Assembly: GCA_003151665.1 (NCBI GenBank)
Contig: PLYD01000120.1
Span: 1-13,181, forward strand
DNA from: Candidatus Dormiibacterota bacterium
Lineage (GTDB): Bacteria; Chloroflexota; Dormibacteria; Dormibacterales; Dormibacteraceae
Length of the DNA stretch: 13,181 nucleotides
Reading direction: 5' to 3'
The notes beneath the pieces are model-generated. The model did no database searches, was not told where the DNA came from, and saw nothing but the letters and a program-made list of their open reading frames with translations. The translations under genes were made by a program, and so were the position numbers. Each line of letters begins with the position of its first letter. Position 1 is the stretch's first letter. Of the stretch, positions 12,303 to 13,181 are shown piece after piece.

Positions 12303-13181
12303 TCAGGCCAGCGAGACGACGTCGAGCAGATCTTCTTCCCAGTAGTCGACGCGACCTTCGGGCATGAAGAGGACACGGCCAGGCTGCAGCGCCTGAACAA
12401 ACTCTGGGTCATGGCTCACGATGACCATCGTGCCCGGCCACGCAGCCAGAGCCAGGGCCACCCCCGTCCGCGACGGAGGATCCAGGTTGTTGGTCGGCTC
12501 GTCGAGCAGCAGCAGGTTGTGCCGGCCGGCAACGAGCTGAGCCAGCGCCAGCTTGGTCTTCTCACCGCCCGAGAGCGTGCCGGCATCCTGCCGGGCGATG
12601 TCGCCGGTGAGGCTGAAGGTGCCCAGGAGCGCACGGAGCGACCGCTCGTCGGCGTCCGACTGGTCGCGCATGTGGGCGAGGACCGGCACGCCGGCGCGAA
12701 TGCCTTCGTGCTCCTGCGCGTAATACCCGAGCGAGACGCCGTGGCCCAATCGGAAGCTCCCCGCGTTCGGCTCCGTCTTGCCGGCGAGGATCCGCAGCAA
12801 GCTCGTCTTGCCGGCGCCGTTCAGTCCCATGACCAGGAGCCGCTGCCCGCGCTCGACCTCGAAATTGACGTCGCGGAACACGGTCGGGCCGCCGTAACCC
12901 TTGGCCAGCCCTTCGACTGTCATCACGACGCGGCCGCTGTGCGGCGGGTCTGGGAATTTGACCTTCACCTTGCGCTCGCGCGTCGGGGCGGCGACCTTCT
13001 GCGCCTTGAGGCGGTCGACGCGCTTGAAGATCGACTTCGCGGTGCGCGCTCGCTTCTCAGTCTGCCGGCGCATGACCTCGGCCAGCAGGCTCAGCCGCTT
13101 GATCTCGGCTTCCTGCCGGACGGCGAGCGAGGTCAGGCGCTTCTCCTCCAGCTTCCGGGCCGCCTGGTACTGCGAGTACGT
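12303..13181 (-). CDS. ABC-F family ATPase, C-terminal half (gene runs off the window)
   Basis: The last 292 residues of a soluble twin-ATPase ABC-F protein, a family that acts on ribosomes as translation factors or antibiotic-protection factors. Visible residues 1-65 are the charged helical linker between the two ATPase domains (QAARKLEEKRL, EAEIKRLSLL, KRVDRLKAQK). The second ATPase domain follows: Walker A GLNGAGKT at 119-126, Q-loop near YYAQEHEG at 153-160, signature LSGGE at 203-207, Walker B LLLLDEPTNNLD at 223-234 and switch histidine H257 in VSHD. All catalytic residues are intact. There is no membrane domain. The N-terminal ATPase domain lies beyond 13181, so subgroup (EttA, Uup or resistance type) cannot be decided. 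The frame is open to the window edge; the methionine at 13073 is internal. The lipoyl-domain gene follows 17 bases after its stop, likely in the same transcript. Confidence 0.92.
   Translation of the reverse strand, partial: TYSQYQAARKLEEKRLTSLAVRQEAEIKRLSLLAEVMRRQTEKRARTAKSIFKRVDRLKAQKVAAPTRERKVKVKFPDPPHSGRVVMTVEGLAKGYGGPTVFRDVNFEVERGQRLLVMGLNGAGKTSLLRILAGKTEPNAGSFRLGHGVSLGYYAQEHEGIRAGVPVLAHMRDQSDADERSLRALLGTFSLTGDIARQDAGTLSGGEKTKLALAQLVAGRHNLLLLDEPTNNLDPPSRTGVALALAAWPGTMVIVSHDPEFVQALQPGRVLFMPEGRVDYWEEDLLDVVSLA

Overview
High-GC bacterial DNA with compact, often overlapping genes. It looks like a chromosomal segment of a soil-type Terrabacteria lineage (Actinomycetota, Chloroflexota or Candidatus Dormibacterota). 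The assignment rests on the GC-rich codon use, GTG starts, the Cys-paired repeat lipoprotein and the general gene content. It is an inference, because no rRNA or other strong phylogenetic marker is present.

Left part (1-3109, minus strand): a translationally coupled operon reading small unknown protein - glcD - glcE - glcF, the FAD and Fe-S subunits of a glycolate oxidase that feeds electrons from glycolate oxidation (to glyoxylate) toward the membrane. The glcF reading frame stops after 98 codons, and one cluster cysteine is replaced by serine. Divergent from it (3188-4841, plus strand) is a second coupled operon: a uroporphyrinogen-decarboxylase-fold protein that keeps the HxC...C zinc signature of corrinoid methyltransferases, a VOC/glyoxalase-fold protein, and an 82-residue unknown. 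A DoxX-type membrane protein (4897-5418, minus) closes this part.

Middle (5501-8184): a tRNA with a CAU anticodon, a short spacer with a 12-bp-period direct repeat, then a large secreted lipoprotein built of 14 blade-like repeats. Next come the C-terminal remnant of a tyrosine-recombinase gene (minus) and, directly abutting it, the C-terminal remnant of an unrelated gene (plus). The layout tRNA - cargo - broken integrase - deletion junction suggests a decayed integrative element that had used the tRNA as its attachment site.

Right part (8283-13181): ordinary single genes, namely a VanW-family protein, an EamA/DMT transporter, an alpha/beta hydrolase and a DedA membrane protein (all plus). 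Convergent to these, on the minus strand, are a free-standing lipoyl-domain protein and the C-terminal half of an ABC-F ATPase that runs off the window. The most interesting items are the 14-blade lipoprotein inside the apparent element, the divergent URO-D/VOC and glycolate oxidase operons with their two unknown small proteins, the altered GlcF, and the gene-fragment junction near 8030.
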